This document shows positions 1 through 9,459 of a stretch of 64,000 nt of DNA, one piece after another. The translations under genes and the position numbers were made by a program. The notes beneath the pieces were generated by a model, which worked only from the letters and a program-made list of their open reading frames with translations, made no database searches and had not been told where the DNA came from. The DNA comes from Clostridia bacterium (GTDB lineage: Bacteria > Bacillota_A > Clostridia > Oscillospirales > Acutalibacteraceae): the NCBI GenBank assembly GCA_017397065.1, contig JAFQKE010000026.1:17871-81870 (forward strand), given 5' to 3'. Within the stretch, counting starts at the first letter, position 1. Each line of letters begins with the position of its first letter.

Positions 1-2
1 TC

Positions 3-221
3 AAATCGAACACAACGGTACGTGGCTCGGGTATTGGCCTTGCCGTTGCCGATGAAATTATAAAACAGCACAACGGTCTTCTTTTTATAGAAAGTACAGA
101 GGGTGTTGGAACTACCGTAACAATAGTTCTCCCCGTTATTGATTCCGATAATCTCCCCGAAAAAGAGACTGAATCTGCCGCTCTGCCTGCAGAGAATATA
201 AATGAGGATATTTCAATTTAA
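3..221 (+). CDS. Sensor histidine kinase, C-terminal fragment
   Basis: Open reading frame running in from the left edge, 72 residues before the stop. It contains GSGIGLAVADEIIKQHNG, which matches the G2 box and following helix of the HATPase_c domain of two-component sensor kinases. Next comes the usual final strand (TTVTIVLPV) and then an acidic tail of about 25 residues. Only the end of the ATP-binding domain lies in the window, so sensor type and partner regulator are unknown. It stops 21 bases before the DUF1385 gene, so the two may be cotranscribed. Confidence 0.75.
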   Translation, partial: KSNTTVRGSGIGLAVADEIIKQHNGLLFIESTEGVGTTVTIVLPVIDSDNLPEKETESAALPAENINEDISI

Positions 222-242
222 AAGTAAAGAGGTAAAAGTATA

Positions 243-1415
243 ATGAAAAAATTAAGTATAGGCGGTCAGGCTCTTATTGAGGGCATTATGATGAAAAGCC
301 CTAAAAAAACAGCTATGGCTGTACGCACCCCCGACAGGAGCATTGATATTGAATATATAGAGGAAAAGCACATTAAGGATAAAATTCCTTTTTTAGGCTG
401 GCCCATACTCAGGGGTGTTGTTAATTTTGTGGAATCAATGATTCTGGGCTATAAAACCCTTATGAAATCGGCCGATAAATCGGGTATGACCGATCTTGAA
501 GAGGCCGAGGAGCTGGAACGCAAAAAGGCAAAAGAGGAGAAAAAGCGTCAAAAGCTTATCGCCAAGGGCAAGCTCCTTTTAGATGAACCCCTCACTGAGG
601 CGGTTAAATCCGAAGCCAAAGCTGATGAAACTCCCGATGTTCAGGGTAAAATCAACGGCGATGTTGAAATTGACATGAGTGCAGAAGAAAAGCCCGAGCA
701 GGAAAATGGTTCAGCAACCGAAGAAAAGAAAAAATCCAACTCTGCTTTAATTACCTCGGTTATGATACTGGGCGTTGTTTTGGGTGTTGTAATGGCAATC
801 GGTTTGTTTATATATCTGCCAACCGCCACCTTTAACGGAATCAAGCATCTTTCAAATGGTGCCGTAAGTGATAGATTTCGTCCCCTTATTGAGGGCGTTT
901 TGAAAATAGCAATATTTGTAGGCTATGTTGCCCTCACCTCCCTTACAAAGGATATAAAAAGAGTGTTTATGTATCACGGTGCTGAACATAAAACAATTTT
1001 CTGCCTTGAAAACGAGCTGCCGCTCACGGTAGAAAATGTAAAAAAACAAAGCCGTTTTCACCCCCGTTGCGGCACTTCATTTATGATTTTAATGCTTGTT
1101 GTTGGCATTGTTATAAGCTTTTTAATCGTTACGTTCTTCCCCGAGGTTACCAAAATCACCGCCCTTTGGGTTGCAATAAAAATACTTATCGTTCCCCTTA
1201 TCTGCGGTATCGGTTATGAGCTTATTAAATTCTGCGGCAAGCACAACAACATAATAACACGCATTATTTCGGCTCCCGGTATGTGGGTGCAAAGACTCAC
1301 CACAAAAGAGCCCGAGGATGATATGATAGAGGTTGCTATTGCCGCTATTGAGGCGGTTTTACCCGAAGATGCCGATGAATTAAAAGGCGACGGATGTTGC
1401 CCCGATTTGCAGTAA
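243..1415 (+). CDS. DUF1385 family membrane protein (YqhQ-like)
   Basis: A 390-residue protein beginning with the family signature GGQALIEGIMMKSP. An acidic, lysine/glutamate-rich insert (about residues 90-165) separates this from several hydrophobic segments (about 170-195, 215-235, 280-310, 315-330). The motif HGAEHKTI near residue 245 is typical of the family. The role of the family is not established; in Firmicutes the gene usually sits just upstream of prmC, as here with a 4-base gap. A ribosome binding site (AAGAGG) precedes the start. The charged insert is longer than I would expect for a minimal member. Confidence 0.85.
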   Translation: MKKLSIGGQALIEGIMMKSPKKTAMAVRTPDRSIDIEYIEEKHIKDKIPFLGWPILRGVVNFVESMILGYKTLMKSADKSGMTDLEEAEELERKKAKEEKKRQKLIAKGKLLLDEPLTEAVKSEAKADETPDVQGKINGDVEIDMSAEEKPEQENGSATEEKKKSNSALITSVMILGVVLGVVMAIGLFIYLPTATFNGIKHLSNGAVSDRFRPLIEGVLKIAIFVGYVALTSLTKDIKRVFMYHGAEHKTIFCLENELPLTVENVKKQSRFHPRCGTSFMILMLVVGIVISFLIVTFFPEVTKITALWVAIKILIVPLICGIGYELIKFCGKHNNIITRIISAPGMWVQRLTTKEPEDDMIEVAIAAIEAVLPEDADELKGDGCCPDLQ

Positions 1416-1419
1416 TATT

Positions 1420-2253
1420 ATGACATTTAAAGAACAAAAAGAAAAACTCATTAACCAGTTGGAGCTTATAAGCGATTCCCCCACCTTTGAAGCAACCGAA
1501 CTTATAATTTATGCAACCGATTCCGACCGTTCAAGCGTTTTATATAACCAAAACAAGAAATTAACCGCAAGCGAGCAAAGAACTATAAAAAAATGTCTTT
1601 CTAAAAGGAAAAAGGGCGTACCCCTGCAATATATTTTAGGCGAATGGGAGTTTTACTCCCTGCCCTTTAAGGTTGGCAAGGGCGTGCTTATCCCACGAGC
1701 CGACAGCGAGCTTATTATCGACCTTGTTTTAGAGGAGCTTGACCACTTTTCCGGACAGACCGTTTTAGACCTGTGTTCGGGAAGCGGTGCTCTCGGTATT
1801 ACGGTAGCTAAAAGGGTTAAAAACGCAAATGTTACGCTGGTTGAAAAAAGTCGCAAAGCGTTTAAATATTTAAAGGAAAACGTAAAGCTTAATCAGGTTA
1901 AATTAAATACCGTTCGTGCAGATATTTTTAAATGGGTCCCAAAAAAAGCGGCAGATATTGTTATTTGCAATCCGCCCTACATATCCAAAAAGGAAATGCT
2001 GTCCCTTCAAAAAGAGGTTAAAAGGGAGCCCACAGCCGCTCTCCTTGGCGGTAAAGACGGACTTAAATTTTATAGACTGCTAAGCGATAAAGCATCCAAC
2101 TTTTTAAAATCGGGCGGCAAAATATTTGTAGAAATAGGCTACACTCAAGCCGACGATGTAAAGTCCCTTTTTGAAGCTGCGGGCTTTAAAAATATAGAGT
2201 GTTTTAAAGATTTAAACGGTAATGACCGTGTGATTTCGGCAGTTTTAAAGTGA
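1420..2253 (+). CDS. prmC: Peptide chain release factor N5-glutamine methyltransferase PrmC
   Basis: This 277-residue protein has an N-terminal helical domain (about 1-75) followed by a Rossmann-type methyltransferase. The SAM-binding loop is DLCSGSGALG at 117-126 and the catalytic NPPY motif is at 184-187. PrmC methylates the glutamine of the GGQ motif of RF1/RF2 and thereby speeds peptide release. The start follows the DUF1385 stop by 4 bases with no strong ribosome binding site, which suggests translational coupling. Length matches the family. Confidence 0.93.
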   Translation: MTFKEQKEKLINQLELISDSPTFEATELIIYATDSDRSSVLYNQNKKLTASEQRTIKKCLSKRKKGVPLQYILGEWEFYSLPFKVGKGVLIPRADSELIIDLVLEELDHFSGQTVLDLCSGSGALGITVAKRVKNANVTLVEKSRKAFKYLKENVKLNQVKLNTVRADIFKWVPKKAADIVICNPPYISKKEMLSLQKEVKREPTAALLGGKDGLKFYRLLSDKASNFLKSGGKIFVEIGYTQADDVKSLFEAAGFKNIECFKDLNGNDRVISAVLK

Positions 2254-2300
2254 TTTGCCGAGATACTAAAATGTAAAAAACCGAAAGGATGTATATAAAA

Positions 2301-3434
2301 ATGGCTGAAAAGAAAAAAATAGTAGCAGAACCAAATCCCGATAAAGAAAAGGCTCTTAAAACCGCCTTGGATCAATTAGAAAAAACCTATGGCAAGGGCA
2401 CAGTTATGCGTCTTGGCGAAAATGTTGGTATGAATGTTGAACATATTTCCACCGGCTCTATCTCGCTTGATATCGCCTTGGGCATTGGCGGTCTTCCCAA
2501 GGGCAGAATCGTTGAGATGTACGGCCCTGAATCCTCAGGTAAAACTACCCTCGCACTCCACGCCGTTGCCGAGGCACAAAAAGCCGGCGGTCAGGCAGCC
2601 TTTATTGACGTTGAGCACGCACTTGACCCCATTTATGCCGCAAATCTTGGCGTTGATATCAACCAGCTCTTGGTATCTCAGCCCGATACCGGTGAGCAGG
2701 CCTTAGAAATTACCGAAGCACTTGTTCGCTCAGGCGCTATTGATATTATTGTTATCGACTCGGTTGCCGCTTTGGTTCCCAAGGCTGAAATTGAGGGTGA
2801 GATGGGCGATTCAATGGTTGGTGTTCAGGCAAGACTTATGTCGCAGGCACTTCGCAAGCTGGCAGGTGCAATCTCAAAATACAACTGCATTGCCATATTT
2901 ATCAACCAGCTCCGCGAGAAAATCGGCGTTTTCTATGGCCCCAACGAAACCACAACAGGTGGTCGTGCACTTAAATTCTACTCCAGCGTTCGTCTTGATA
3001 TTCGTAAAGCCGAGGCTATTAAAAACGGCTCCGAAATAATCGGCTCACACACCAAGGTTAAGGTTGTTAAAAACAAGGTTGCTCCTCCCTTTAAAACTGC
3101 CGAGTTTGATATTATGTACGGCAAGGGAATCTCAAAAGAGGGCGAGCTTATTGATTTGGCTACCGAACTTGGCATTACAAAACGTTCAGGTGCGTGGTTC
3201 TATTACGGCGAGCTCAGAATGGCTCAAGGCCGTGACAACGCAAAGAATTACCTTACCGAAAATCCCGAAATTTTTGAAGATATTTACCAAAAGGTTATGG
3301 ACGCCCTTGTTGCAAAGGATGCACCCGAAGGCGAAGCTATCGAAAACAACGCTGATGTTTTAGAACCCTCCTTCCCATCTGAAGAGAAAAAAACAAGCAG
3401 TAAAATCAGCATTGACGTTGCGGTTGACGACTAA
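2301..3434 (+). CDS. recA: Recombinase A
   Basis: RecA forms the ATP-dependent filament for homologous recombination and SOS induction. I chose the ATG at 2301 (377 residues). The in-frame ATG at 2289 overlaps the ribosome binding site AAAGG (2284-2288), and the family N-terminus starts like MAEKKK. The Walker A motif GPESSGKT is at 75-82. The core is complete, followed by an acidic C-terminal tail. The last base is shared with the recX start, so the pair is translationally coupled. Confidence 0.97.
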   Translation: MAEKKKIVAEPNPDKEKALKTALDQLEKTYGKGTVMRLGENVGMNVEHISTGSISLDIALGIGGLPKGRIVEMYGPESSGKTTLALHAVAEAQKAGGQAAFIDVEHALDPIYAANLGVDINQLLVSQPDTGEQALEITEALVRSGAIDIIVIDSVAALVPKAEIEGEMGDSMVGVQARLMSQALRKLAGAISKYNCIAIFINQLREKIGVFYGPNETTTGGRALKFYSSVRLDIRKAEAIKNGSEIIGSHTKVKVVKNKVAPPFKTAEFDIMYGKGISKEGELIDLATELGITKRSGAWFYYGELRMAQGRDNAKNYLTENPEIFEDIYQKVMDALVAKDAPEGEAIENNADVLEPSFPSEEKKTSSKISIDVAVDD

Positions 3435-4099
3435 TGACCGTTACCGATGTATCAATAAGGCGTAAAAGCAGGGTAGCTGTGACCCTTTTACCACCCCCTC
3501 CCCAAAATTTAACGGGTGGCGAATATGAGGGCGAAAAACTGCTTATTGATAAGACTATAGCCGCTCGATGCAATATTGCAAAGGGTGCAGAATTTACCTT
3601 AGATGATATTAAACAGCTCATTTTTGTAAGCGAGTGCTATAGAGCAAAGCAAAGGGCAATATGGCTTTTATCGGGTCAGGATTACTCTAAGAAAACTCTT
3701 TACGAAAAGCTTTTAAAGAATTTCAGCCCTAAAGCCGCCGCTTTTGCTGTTGCCCAAATGGTAGAGCGTGGCTTTGTAAATGATAAAAACTATGCCGCTT
3801 TGCTAACAAACAAATGTAAGGCTAAAAATCTTTCAAAACGACAAATAGCCCAAAAGCTTGCAAAAAGCGGTATATCTAAAGAGATTTCCGATTCCCTTTT
3901 AAATGATGCGGAGCTTGAACACACCGACCTTGAAAGGGTGAGGAATCTTATAAAAATAAAATATATTAACAAATTAAGCACAAAAGAGGATCGTCAAAAA
4001 ACCTTTGCTGCCCTGATGCGGCGAGGATTTTTGGCTGATGATATAAAAAAAGCAATCAAAAGTTTTGAGGAAGATTGCTTTGACGAGGAGATTTACTGA
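3434..4099 (+). CDS. recX: Regulatory protein RecX
   Basis: A 221-residue protein made mostly of helices in the three tandem three-helix repeats of RecX (for example GQDYSKKTLYEKLLKNFSPK, then RGFVNDKNYA, then RGFLADDIKKAI). RecX modulates RecA filament growth. Its start codon overlaps the recA stop (TAATG) and its own last base is the first base of rimO, so recA-recX-rimO-pgsA form one tightly packed transcript. The N-terminal 45 residues are less typical. Confidence 0.88.
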   Translation: MTVTDVSIRRKSRVAVTLLPPPPQNLTGGEYEGEKLLIDKTIAARCNIAKGAEFTLDDIKQLIFVSECYRAKQRAIWLLSGQDYSKKTLYEKLLKNFSPKAAAFAVAQMVERGFVNDKNYAALLTNKCKAKNLSKRQIAQKLAKSGISKEISDSLLNDAELEHTDLERVRNLIKIKYINKLSTKEDRQKTFAALMRRGFLADDIKKAIKSFEEDCFDEEIY

Positions 4100-5436
4100 T
4101 GTCGCATAAAATTGGAATGGTGTCGCTCGGTTGCCCTAAAAATCAGGTCGATGCCGAAAGAATGTTGGCAGAGCTTAAGTCGGCCGGCTTTGAAATCACA
4201 AACGAAGAAGAAAAAGCAGAAGTTATTATTGTTAATACCTGCGGCTTTATAGAGTCGGCAAAAACAGAAGCCATTGAAAATATTATTGAGGTTGCCGCCT
4301 ACAAGGAAAGCGGCTCTCTCAAAGCTCTTATTGTGACCGGTTGCCTTGCCGAGCGCTACAAGGAGCAGATACTTGCCGAAATTCCCGAAGTAGATACGGT
4401 TGTAACACTCGGCGCAAATAAAAATATTGTGGACATTGTAAATGACGCCCTTGATGGTAAAAATCAGCTCTATTCGGCAGATAAAGCTTTGCTTCCCCTT
4501 ACGGGTGAACGAATTTTAACCACCCCATTTTACACCGCCTATTTAAAGGTTGCCGAAGGGTGTAACAATCGTTGCTCATACTGTGCCATTCCCGATATAA
4601 GAGGGAATTTTCGCAGTTTGCCAATTGAGGACTGTGTTGCCGAAGCCGAAAAGCTTGCTAAAAACGGCGTAAAGGAGCTTGTTGTTGTAGCGCAGGATAC
4701 CACAAATTACGGTGCCGATATTTACGGTAAGCCCTCTCTGCCGGAGCTTTTAAAGGAGCTTATAAAAATTGAGGGACTCCACTGGATACGCACACTTTAC
4801 ACCTATCCCGATAAAATCTCCGATGAGCTTTTAGAGCTCATTGCAAGTGAAGAAAAGCTCGTACCTTATCTTGATATTCCTATTCAGCACGCAAGCGATA
4901 AAATCCTTAAAAAAATGAATCGACGTGGCAATTCTGCCGATATTAAGGCGCTTATCACAAAAATCAGAGAAAAAATTCCGGGCGTTACGCTTCGAACATC
5001 ACTTATTACGGGCTTCCCCGGCGAGGATGAGGAAGATTTCACCACCCTTGCAGAATTTGTGAATGAGGTTAAGTTTGACCAACTCGGTTGCTTTGCCTAT
5101 TCTGAAGAGGAGGGTACACCTGCCGCAGAATTCCCGAATCAGGTTGACCCACAGCTAAGGCAGGATAGAAGCGAAAATATTATGAACGACCAAATGACCA
5201 TTGCCGAAGAAAAAAATCAGCAAAAAATCGGCAGTACCGTGGAGGTTCTGGTTGAGGGTTACGATTCATACATTAAGTGTTTTTACGGAAGAAGTGCCGC
5301 CGATGCACCCGATATTGACGGCAAGGTTTTCTTTATTTCAGAAAAAAGTCTTGAGGTTGGCTCCTTTGTTAAGGTGCTAATCAATGACGTTATAGAATAT
5401 GACCTTTTAGGCGAATTTACGGAGGTAATATTATAA
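4099..5436 (+). CDS. rimO: Ribosomal protein S12 methylthiotransferase RimO
   Basis: A 445-residue MiaB-family radical SAM enzyme. The N-terminal UPF0004 domain carries Cys12, Cys48 and Cys82 for the auxiliary 4Fe-4S cluster. The radical SAM cluster motif is Cys155-x3-Cys159-x2-Cys162 (GCNNRCSYCAIP), and a TRAM domain ends the protein. The motif GCNNRCSYCAIP and the early SLGCPKNQVD favour RimO over the tRNA enzyme MiaB. It adds a methylthio group to an aspartate of S12. It overlaps recX and pgsA by one base each. Confidence 0.93.
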   Translation: MSHKIGMVSLGCPKNQVDAERMLAELKSAGFEITNEEEKAEVIIVNTCGFIESAKTEAIENIIEVAAYKESGSLKALIVTGCLAERYKEQILAEIPEVDTVVTLGANKNIVDIVNDALDGKNQLYSADKALLPLTGERILTTPFYTAYLKVAEGCNNRCSYCAIPDIRGNFRSLPIEDCVAEAEKLAKNGVKELVVVAQDTTNYGADIYGKPSLPELLKELIKIEGLHWIRTLYTYPDKISDELLELIASEEKLVPYLDIPIQHASDKILKKMNRRGNSADIKALITKIREKIPGVTLRTSLITGFPGEDEEDFTTLAEFVNEVKFDQLGCFAYSEEEGTPAAEFPNQVDPQLRQDRSENIMNDQMTIAEEKNQQKIGSTVEVLVEGYDSYIKCFYGRSAADAPDIDGKVFFISEKSLEVGSFVKVLINDVIEYDLLGEFTEVIL

Positions 5437-6008
5437 TGAATTTACCAAACAAACTTACGGTTGCACGACTAATTATGACCCCTTTCTTTTTAGCGGCACT
5501 TTTAATTGAATTTCCGCACCACTTTTTGGTGGCACTTATAATATTCTGCCTTGCCAGCCTTACCGATTATATTGACGGAAATATGGCTCGCAAATGCGGT
5601 CTTGTTACCGATTTTGGTAAATTTTTAGACCCCCTTGCCGATAAAATGTTAACCACCGCCGCTTTTTTAGGCTTTATCCACTTAGGTATAGGCTATGGCG
5701 TCACCTGGATAACCTTTATCGTTTTAATCAGAGAGTTTTTAATCACCTCCCTCCGCCTTGTTTCGGCAGGCAAGGGCAATGTTATAGCAGCCAATATCTG
5801 GGGTAAATTAAAAACAGTAAGTCAGATGCTTGCAATTATCATTGCAATTGGCGGCAGATATATTGTTTCTTTCAGCGCCTGCGCCTCATATGCTAATGTA
5901 GTTGATATTGTAACCAACGTTATGCTTTGGATTTCGGCTGTTCTCACCGTAATCTCGGGCGGTATATATGTATACCAAAACAAAGATTTCATCGACCCTA
6001 AAAAATAA
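5436..6008 (+). CDS. pgsA: CDP-diacylglycerol-glycerol-3-phosphate 3-phosphatidyltransferase
   Basis: A 190-residue multi-spanning membrane enzyme of the CDP-alcohol phosphotransferase family. The diagnostic D-x2-DG-x2-AR-x8-G-x3-D-x3-D motif is present as DYIDGNMARK followed by DFGKFLDPLADK. It makes phosphatidylglycerol phosphate, the precursor of phosphatidylglycerol and cardiolipin. Around five hydrophobic segments are visible. It is the last gene of the recA transcript and shares its first base with the rimO stop. Confidence 0.93.
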   Translation: MNLPNKLTVARLIMTPFFLAALLIEFPHHFLVALIIFCLASLTDYIDGNMARKCGLVTDFGKFLDPLADKMLTTAAFLGFIHLGIGYGVTWITFIVLIREFLITSLRLVSAGKGNVIAANIWGKLKTVSQMLAIIIAIGGRYIVSFSACASYANVVDIVTNVMLWISAVLTVISGGIYVYQNKDFIDPKK

Positions 6009-6054
6009 TTGTAGACAAACCACCCCATTTTGGGTATAATAATAGTATAGTTTT

Positions 6055-6410
6055 TAAATGCGTAGTGGGAGAAGTAATATTCCGCCTCATTGTCAGGGAG
6101 CAGGCCTCGTAGACTGTAAGGGCTTGTCATTGAGAAAATATGAAATGCACCCATCAGCACGGGCAAGGAAAAGTTTTTTCTTAGTATTTGTCTGCGGTTT
6201 GCTCCGTTAAAGGCTTTGAAAGACTTTTTGTGTTTTTTGGGAAATTGTAAAATAATTTTTGTTGAGCTCGAAAATCGGCAACTGCCTTGAGCTTTACACC
6301 TGAATTTTATTCCAAACCAAAAAAACTTTAAAGTAAAATCGGAGTGGAACCGAGGTAACTTTGTTTTACCGCCTCCTGTAATGCGAATGCGTTATGGGAG
6401 GCTTTTTTTA
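6055..6410 (+). promoter_or_regulatory. T-box leader (tRNA-Cys specific) upstream of cysE-cysS
   Basis: A 470-base gap precedes cysE. Its Stem I base is TGGG (about 6065-6069) with CCCA (6150-6153). On the 5' side is an AGAAGTA loop-E-like bulge. On the 3' side is the specifier loop with TGC (6146-6148) followed by the conserved A. The T-box core reads GGAGTGGAACCGAGG (6341-6355); its TGGA bulge would pair with the UCCA end of tRNA-Cys, whose discriminator base is U. An intrinsic terminator follows: a 14-bp stem from GCCTCC (6371) to GGGAGGC (6402), then seven Ts. Uncharged tRNA-Cys should therefore switch on cysE-cysS. Confidence 0.88.
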
Positions 6411-6479
6411 GTTTTGTTTTTTAATATATTTAAGTTCTTCGCTTTTGTAAAAAGGCTTTTAAAATTCGAGGTGATTTTT

Positions 6480-7166
6480 ATGTTTAAACGAACAAGAGAA
6501 GATATTGCCGCCGTTAAGGAGCGTGACCCTGCCGCAAGAAGCTGGCTGGAAATATTCTTTCTTTATCCCGGCGTGCGGGCTCTTCGTATGTACCGCAGAG
6601 CCAACTGGTTCTACCGTCATAAAATGAAGTTTATTGCACGTGCCATATCTCAAAAGGCGGTTCGAAAAACCGGCATAGAAATCCATCCCGGTGCAACAAT
6701 CGGACGCCGTCTTGTTATTGACCACGGTATGGGGGTTGTTATTGGCGAAACCACCGAAATTGGTGATGATTGCCTTATCTATCAGGGTGTAACACTCGGC
6801 GGTACGGGTAAGGATGTTGGAAAACGCCACCCAACCATTGGTAATAATGTTATGATTAGCTCGGGTGCAAAGGTGCTTGGCCCCTTTAAGGTTGGCGATA
6901 ACTCAAGAATCGCTTCGGGCGCAATTGTTCTGGAGGAGGTTCCCCCCGATTGCACCGCCGCAGGTGTTCCCGCAAGAATAGTCCGCAGAGCCGGTGCAAA
7001 GGTTCTGCCGCTTGATCAGGTGCACATCCCCGATCCCGTTGCCGAACAGCTCTGCCGTCTGGATTGCAGGGTTCGTCAGTTGGAAAAAGCCCTTAATGAA
7101 GTCGCTCCCGACAAACTCAAAGAGCTCCCGCCCCTTGATATAAAATGTCCATCTTGCGATAAATGA
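6480..7166 (+). CDS. cysE: Serine O-acetyltransferase
   Basis: This 228-residue enzyme makes O-acetylserine for cysteine synthesis. The start at 6480 is chosen because GAGGTGA lies just upstream and the family begins with a helical SATase_N segment. The in-frame upstream ATGs lie inside the T-box terminator. The left-handed beta-helix of hexapeptide repeats is clear (IHPGATIG, VVIGETTEIGDDC, YQGVTLGGTGK, PTIGNNVMIS). It lies behind a cysteine T-box and 42 bases before cysS, which fits control by cysteine charging. Confidence 0.94.
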   Translation: MFKRTREDIAAVKERDPAARSWLEIFFLYPGVRALRMYRRANWFYRHKMKFIARAISQKAVRKTGIEIHPGATIGRRLVIDHGMGVVIGETTEIGDDCLIYQGVTLGGTGKDVGKRHPTIGNNVMISSGAKVLGPFKVGDNSRIASGAIVLEEVPPDCTAAGVPARIVRRAGAKVLPLDQVHIPDPVAEQLCRLDCRVRQLEKALNEVAPDKLKELPPLDIKCPSCDK

Positions 7167-7208
7167 ATCACAAACTATAAACTTAAATAATCTTTGGAGG
7201 AAATAAAA

Positions 7209-8594
7209 ATGCAAATATTTAACACTATGTCAAGAAGTAAGCAAAAGCTTACCCCCGCCGACGGCAAGGAATATAAAATCTACGCTTGCGGCCCCACAGT
7301 TTATAATTTCATACACATTGGTAACGCACGTCCCCTCTGCGTTTTTGACGTGCTTCGTCGTTACTTAGAATACCGTGGAAACAAGGTGAATTTTGTTCAG
7401 AATTTCACCGATATTGATGATAAGCTCATTAAAAAGGCTAACGAGGAGGGTATTACCGTTCCCGAAGTTGCTAAAAGATATATTGAGGAATTTTGGATAG
7501 ACGCTAAGGGTCTTAATGTTCGTGAGGCCACCACCCATCCCAAGGCAACCGAAAATATTGATGCAATTATTGACATTATAAACACCCTTGTTGAAAAGGG
7601 ATACGCCTACAAAGCCGAGGGCGATGTTTACTTCCGTGCAACCAAATTCAATGAGTACGGCAAGCTTTCGCATCAGCCTTTAGAGGAGCTTTTGGCAGGC
7701 GCAAGTGAGCGTGTAGATGCCGCCGATTTTAAAGAGAATCCTATGGATTTCTGCCTTTGGAAAGGTGCTAAAGAGGGCGAGCCCTATTGGGAATCCCCGT
7801 TCGGCAACGGCAGACCCGGTTGGCACATTGAATGTTCGGCAATGGCAGGAAGATATCTTGGCAAAACCATAGATATTCACTGCGGAGGTCAGGATTTAAT
7901 CTTCCCCCATCACGAAAACGAAATAGCTCAGTCGGAGTGCGCAAACGGTTGCACCTTTGCAAATTTCTGGATGCACAACGGCTATATAAATGTAGACAAC
8001 CGCAAAATGTCTAAGTCTCTCGGCAACTTCTTCACCGTTCGTGAGGTTGCAGAAAAGTTTGGATATGAACCTATCCGCTACATTATGATTTCATCACACT
8101 ATCGCAGCCCCATCAACTACAGCGTAGATATTTTAAACCAGTCTAAAAACGCTTTGGACCGTCTTTATACCTGCCTTGACAATATGAATTTTGCACTTAA
8201 AAATGCCGCTGATGGCGGTGAAGCTCCCGAATTTTTAGAGGCTCGCAAGGCAGAGTTCATTGCCGCTATGGATGACGATTTAAACACCGCCGATGCCTTA
8301 GCCGCAATATTTAACCTTGTTAAGGATATTAACATAATGCTCGGTGAAAGCCAAGGAAAGGCTACCATCACCGCCGCACTTGATATGTTCAATGAGCTTA
8401 CCGAGGTTTTGGGTCTTGTTTATAACCGCAAGGAGGAGCTTTTAGATGCCGACATCGAAGCCCTTATTGAACAGAGAAGTGAGGCCAGAAAAAACAAAGA
8501 TTTTGCAACCGCCGACCGAATTCGTGATGAGCTTAAAGAAAAGGGCATTATTCTGGAGGATTCTGCCGCAGGTGTAAAATGGCGCAGAGCATAA
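7209..8594 (+). CDS. cysS: Cysteinyl-tRNA synthetase
   Basis: A class I aminoacyl-tRNA synthetase of 461 residues. The HIGH motif is HIGN at 36-39, Cys27 is a zinc ligand, [14 protein letters not shown] is the zinc/substrate motif, and KMSKS is present around residue 268. The DALR-type anticodon-binding helices are at the C-terminus. The start at 7209 follows a strong GGAGG (7196-7200). It shares the T-box-controlled transcript with cysE, and its 3' end overlaps the next gene by 16 bases. Confidence 0.96.
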   Translation: MQIFNTMSRSKQKLTPADGKEYKIYACGPTVYNFIHIGNARPLCVFDVLRRYLEYRGNKVNFVQNFTDIDDKLIKKANEEGITVPEVAKRYIEEFWIDAKGLNVREATTHPKATENIDAIIDIINTLVEKGYAYKAEGDVYFRATKFNEYGKLSHQPLEELLAGASERVDAADFKENPMDFCLWKGAKEGEPYWESPFGNGRPGWHIECSAMAGRYLGKTIDIHCGGQDLIFPHHENEIAQSECANGCTFANFWMHNGYINVDNRKMSKSLGNFFTVREVAEKFGYEPIRYIMISSHYRSPINYSVDILNQSKNALDRLYTCLDNMNFALKNAADGGEAPEFLEARKAEFIAAMDDDLNTADALAAIFNLVKDINIMLGESQGKATITAALDMFNELTEVLGLVYNRKEELLDADIEALIEQRSEARKNKDFATADRIRDELKEKGIILEDSAAGVKWRRA

Positions 8595-9364
8595 TCGAAA
8601 TCAAGGATTTATTAGAGGGTAATTTTGGCGAAAATATTTCGCTGGAGCCATTGGGGTGCGGCATTGAAATATATGTTTCTAAAAATCACACCTTCGGCAC
8701 CGATGCCGTACTGCTCAGCAATTTTGCCAACCCTAAAAAAAGTGATAGAGCTGTAGATTTGGGCACAGGCTGTGGAATCATACCTCTGTTGTGGCTGCGT
8801 GATAAAGCTGTCGCATCTGCGGTAGGACTTGAAATTTCACCCGAAGCCGTTGCCCTTGCAAATGCATCACGCATTAAAAATAATTTTGAAGATAGGCTGC
8901 AGTTTTTTGAGGGAGACATAAAAACTCCCTTTGAAAAACTTAAAAAAGGCCATTATACCCTTGTTACCTGCAATCCCCCATACAAGGCGGCAGGTGCAGG
9001 CATAATCAGCGATAGCGCCGCCGATAAAAAAGCAAGGCACGAAACTGCCTGCGATTTAAAGGATGTTATTGCCGCCGCAGCCGGACTTTTACAGTTTGGC
9101 GGCAGATTTGTAATCTGTCAACGCCCCGAACGTCTTGGCGAAATTTTTTCGCTAATGACCGAATATAAATTGGAGTCCAAACGTCTTCGCCTTGTTTGTA
9201 AAAATGAGGGTGCGGAGCCTTGGCTTATTCTTGCAGAGGGTAGGCTTGGGGGTGGTAAGGGTATGAGAATCGCTCCAAACTTAAACATCTATAAAAACGG
9301 TCAGCTCAGCGATGAAATTAAGGAAATTGAAGGTCCTTATCTAGCCGGAGCAAAAAATAAATAG
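8579..9364 (+). CDS. tRNA1(Val) adenine-37 N6-methyltransferase-like (TrmN6/YabB-like)
   Basis: A 261-residue Rossmann methyltransferase: TFGTDAVLLSNFA near residue 40, the SAM loop DLGTGCGIIPLLW around 60, and the amino-methyltransferase motif NPPYK around 135. The GTDAVLL motif plus NPPYK is typical of the TrmN6/YabB group that modifies adenine 37 of tRNA1(Val). Target specificity is inferred from family only. It overlaps cysS by 16 bases and ends the transcript. Confidence 0.82.
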   Translation: MAQSIIEIKDLLEGNFGENISLEPLGCGIEIYVSKNHTFGTDAVLLSNFANPKKSDRAVDLGTGCGIIPLLWLRDKAVASAVGLEISPEAVALANASRIKNNFEDRLQFFEGDIKTPFEKLKKGHYTLVTCNPPYKAAGAGIISDSAADKKARHETACDLKDVIAAAAGLLQFGGRFVICQRPERLGEIFSLMTEYKLESKRLRLVCKNEGAEPWLILAEGRLGGGKGMRIAPNLNIYKNGQLSDEIKEIEGPYLAGAKNK

Positions 9365-9398
9365 TGTTTTTTGCAATGTAATTTGTTCTTATATTCAA

Positions 9399-9427
9399 TT
9401 GACATTTTAAGTTTTAAATTTTAAAAT
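9399..9427 (+). promoter_or_regulatory. Sigma-A-type promoter of uxaC
   Basis: TTGACA (9399-9404), a 17-base spacer and TAAAAT (9422-9427) lie 32 bases before the uxaC start. The match to the vegetative consensus is near perfect and the gap is AT-rich. Confidence 0.8.
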
Positions 9428-9459
9428 TATTATGTACTAAAAAAATGGAGGTAATATTT

